Shown here piece after piece: positions 6,109 to 6,113 of a DNA stretch of 6,113 nt (position 1 is the first letter of the stretch; every line of letters begins with the position of its first letter). Source of the DNA: Helicobacter sp. (GTDB taxonomy: Bacteria > Campylobacterota > Campylobacteria > Campylobacterales > Helicobacteraceae); NCBI GenBank assembly GCA_029264655.1, contig JARHZY010000147.1, positions 1 to 6,113 of the forward strand. The letters run 5' to 3'. The position numbers and the translations under genes are program-made. The notes under the pieces were generated by a model. It made no database searches, was not told the DNA's origin, and worked only from the letters and a program-made list of their open reading frames with translations.

Positions 6109-6113
6109 ACCAT

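Overview
The window looks like chromosomal DNA from an epsilonproteobacterium (Campylobacterota), most likely an enterohepatic-type Helicobacter. The DNA is very AT-rich. TATAAT-type -10 boxes occur without clear -35 boxes. A ccdA-like gene sits directly upstream of a dihydroorotase-like gene, an order I recall from Helicobacter pylori. The biotin genes are of the bioG-bioC type known from Campylobacter. The genus is an inference; the sequence contains no rRNA or other marker.

Layout: bases 2-211 hold the last 69 codons of an outer-membrane beta-barrel protein. A 757-base AT-rich gap (212-968) follows, with no convincing gene but some local structure. A plus-strand block then holds a CcdA-family membrane thiol-disulfide transporter (981-1679), a dihydroorotase-family protein that has lost its metal ligands and catalytic Asp (1734-2987), and, after a possible weak terminator, an EamA/DMT transporter (3190-4068). 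On the minus strand, convergent with the transporter, is a compact operon: bioG (5417-4779) followed by bioC (4794-4081), overlapping by 16 bases. A second gap (5418-5781) holds the bioG promoter. Last comes a highly acidic, unrecognised minus-strand protein (6108-5782) whose 5' end may lie beyond the window.

How the genes work together: BioC methylates malonyl-ACP so that fatty acid synthesis can build pimelate, and BioG removes the methyl group from pimeloyl-ACP methyl ester, so this pair opens and closes the pimelate stage of biotin synthesis. The later genes (bioF, bioA, bioD, bioB) are not in the window. CcdA passes reducing equivalents across the inner membrane for cytochrome c maturation or periplasmic thiol reduction; its thioredoxin-like partner is not here. 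The dihydroorotase-like protein is probably non-catalytic and may be structural, as inactive PyrC' is for aspartate transcarbamoylase in Pseudomonas. I see no mobile element, CRISPR array, tRNA or rRNA, and no clear novel multi-gene system. The points most worth following are the degenerate dihydroorotase, the Gly-to-Cys change in the BioC SAM motif, and the acidic orphan protein.
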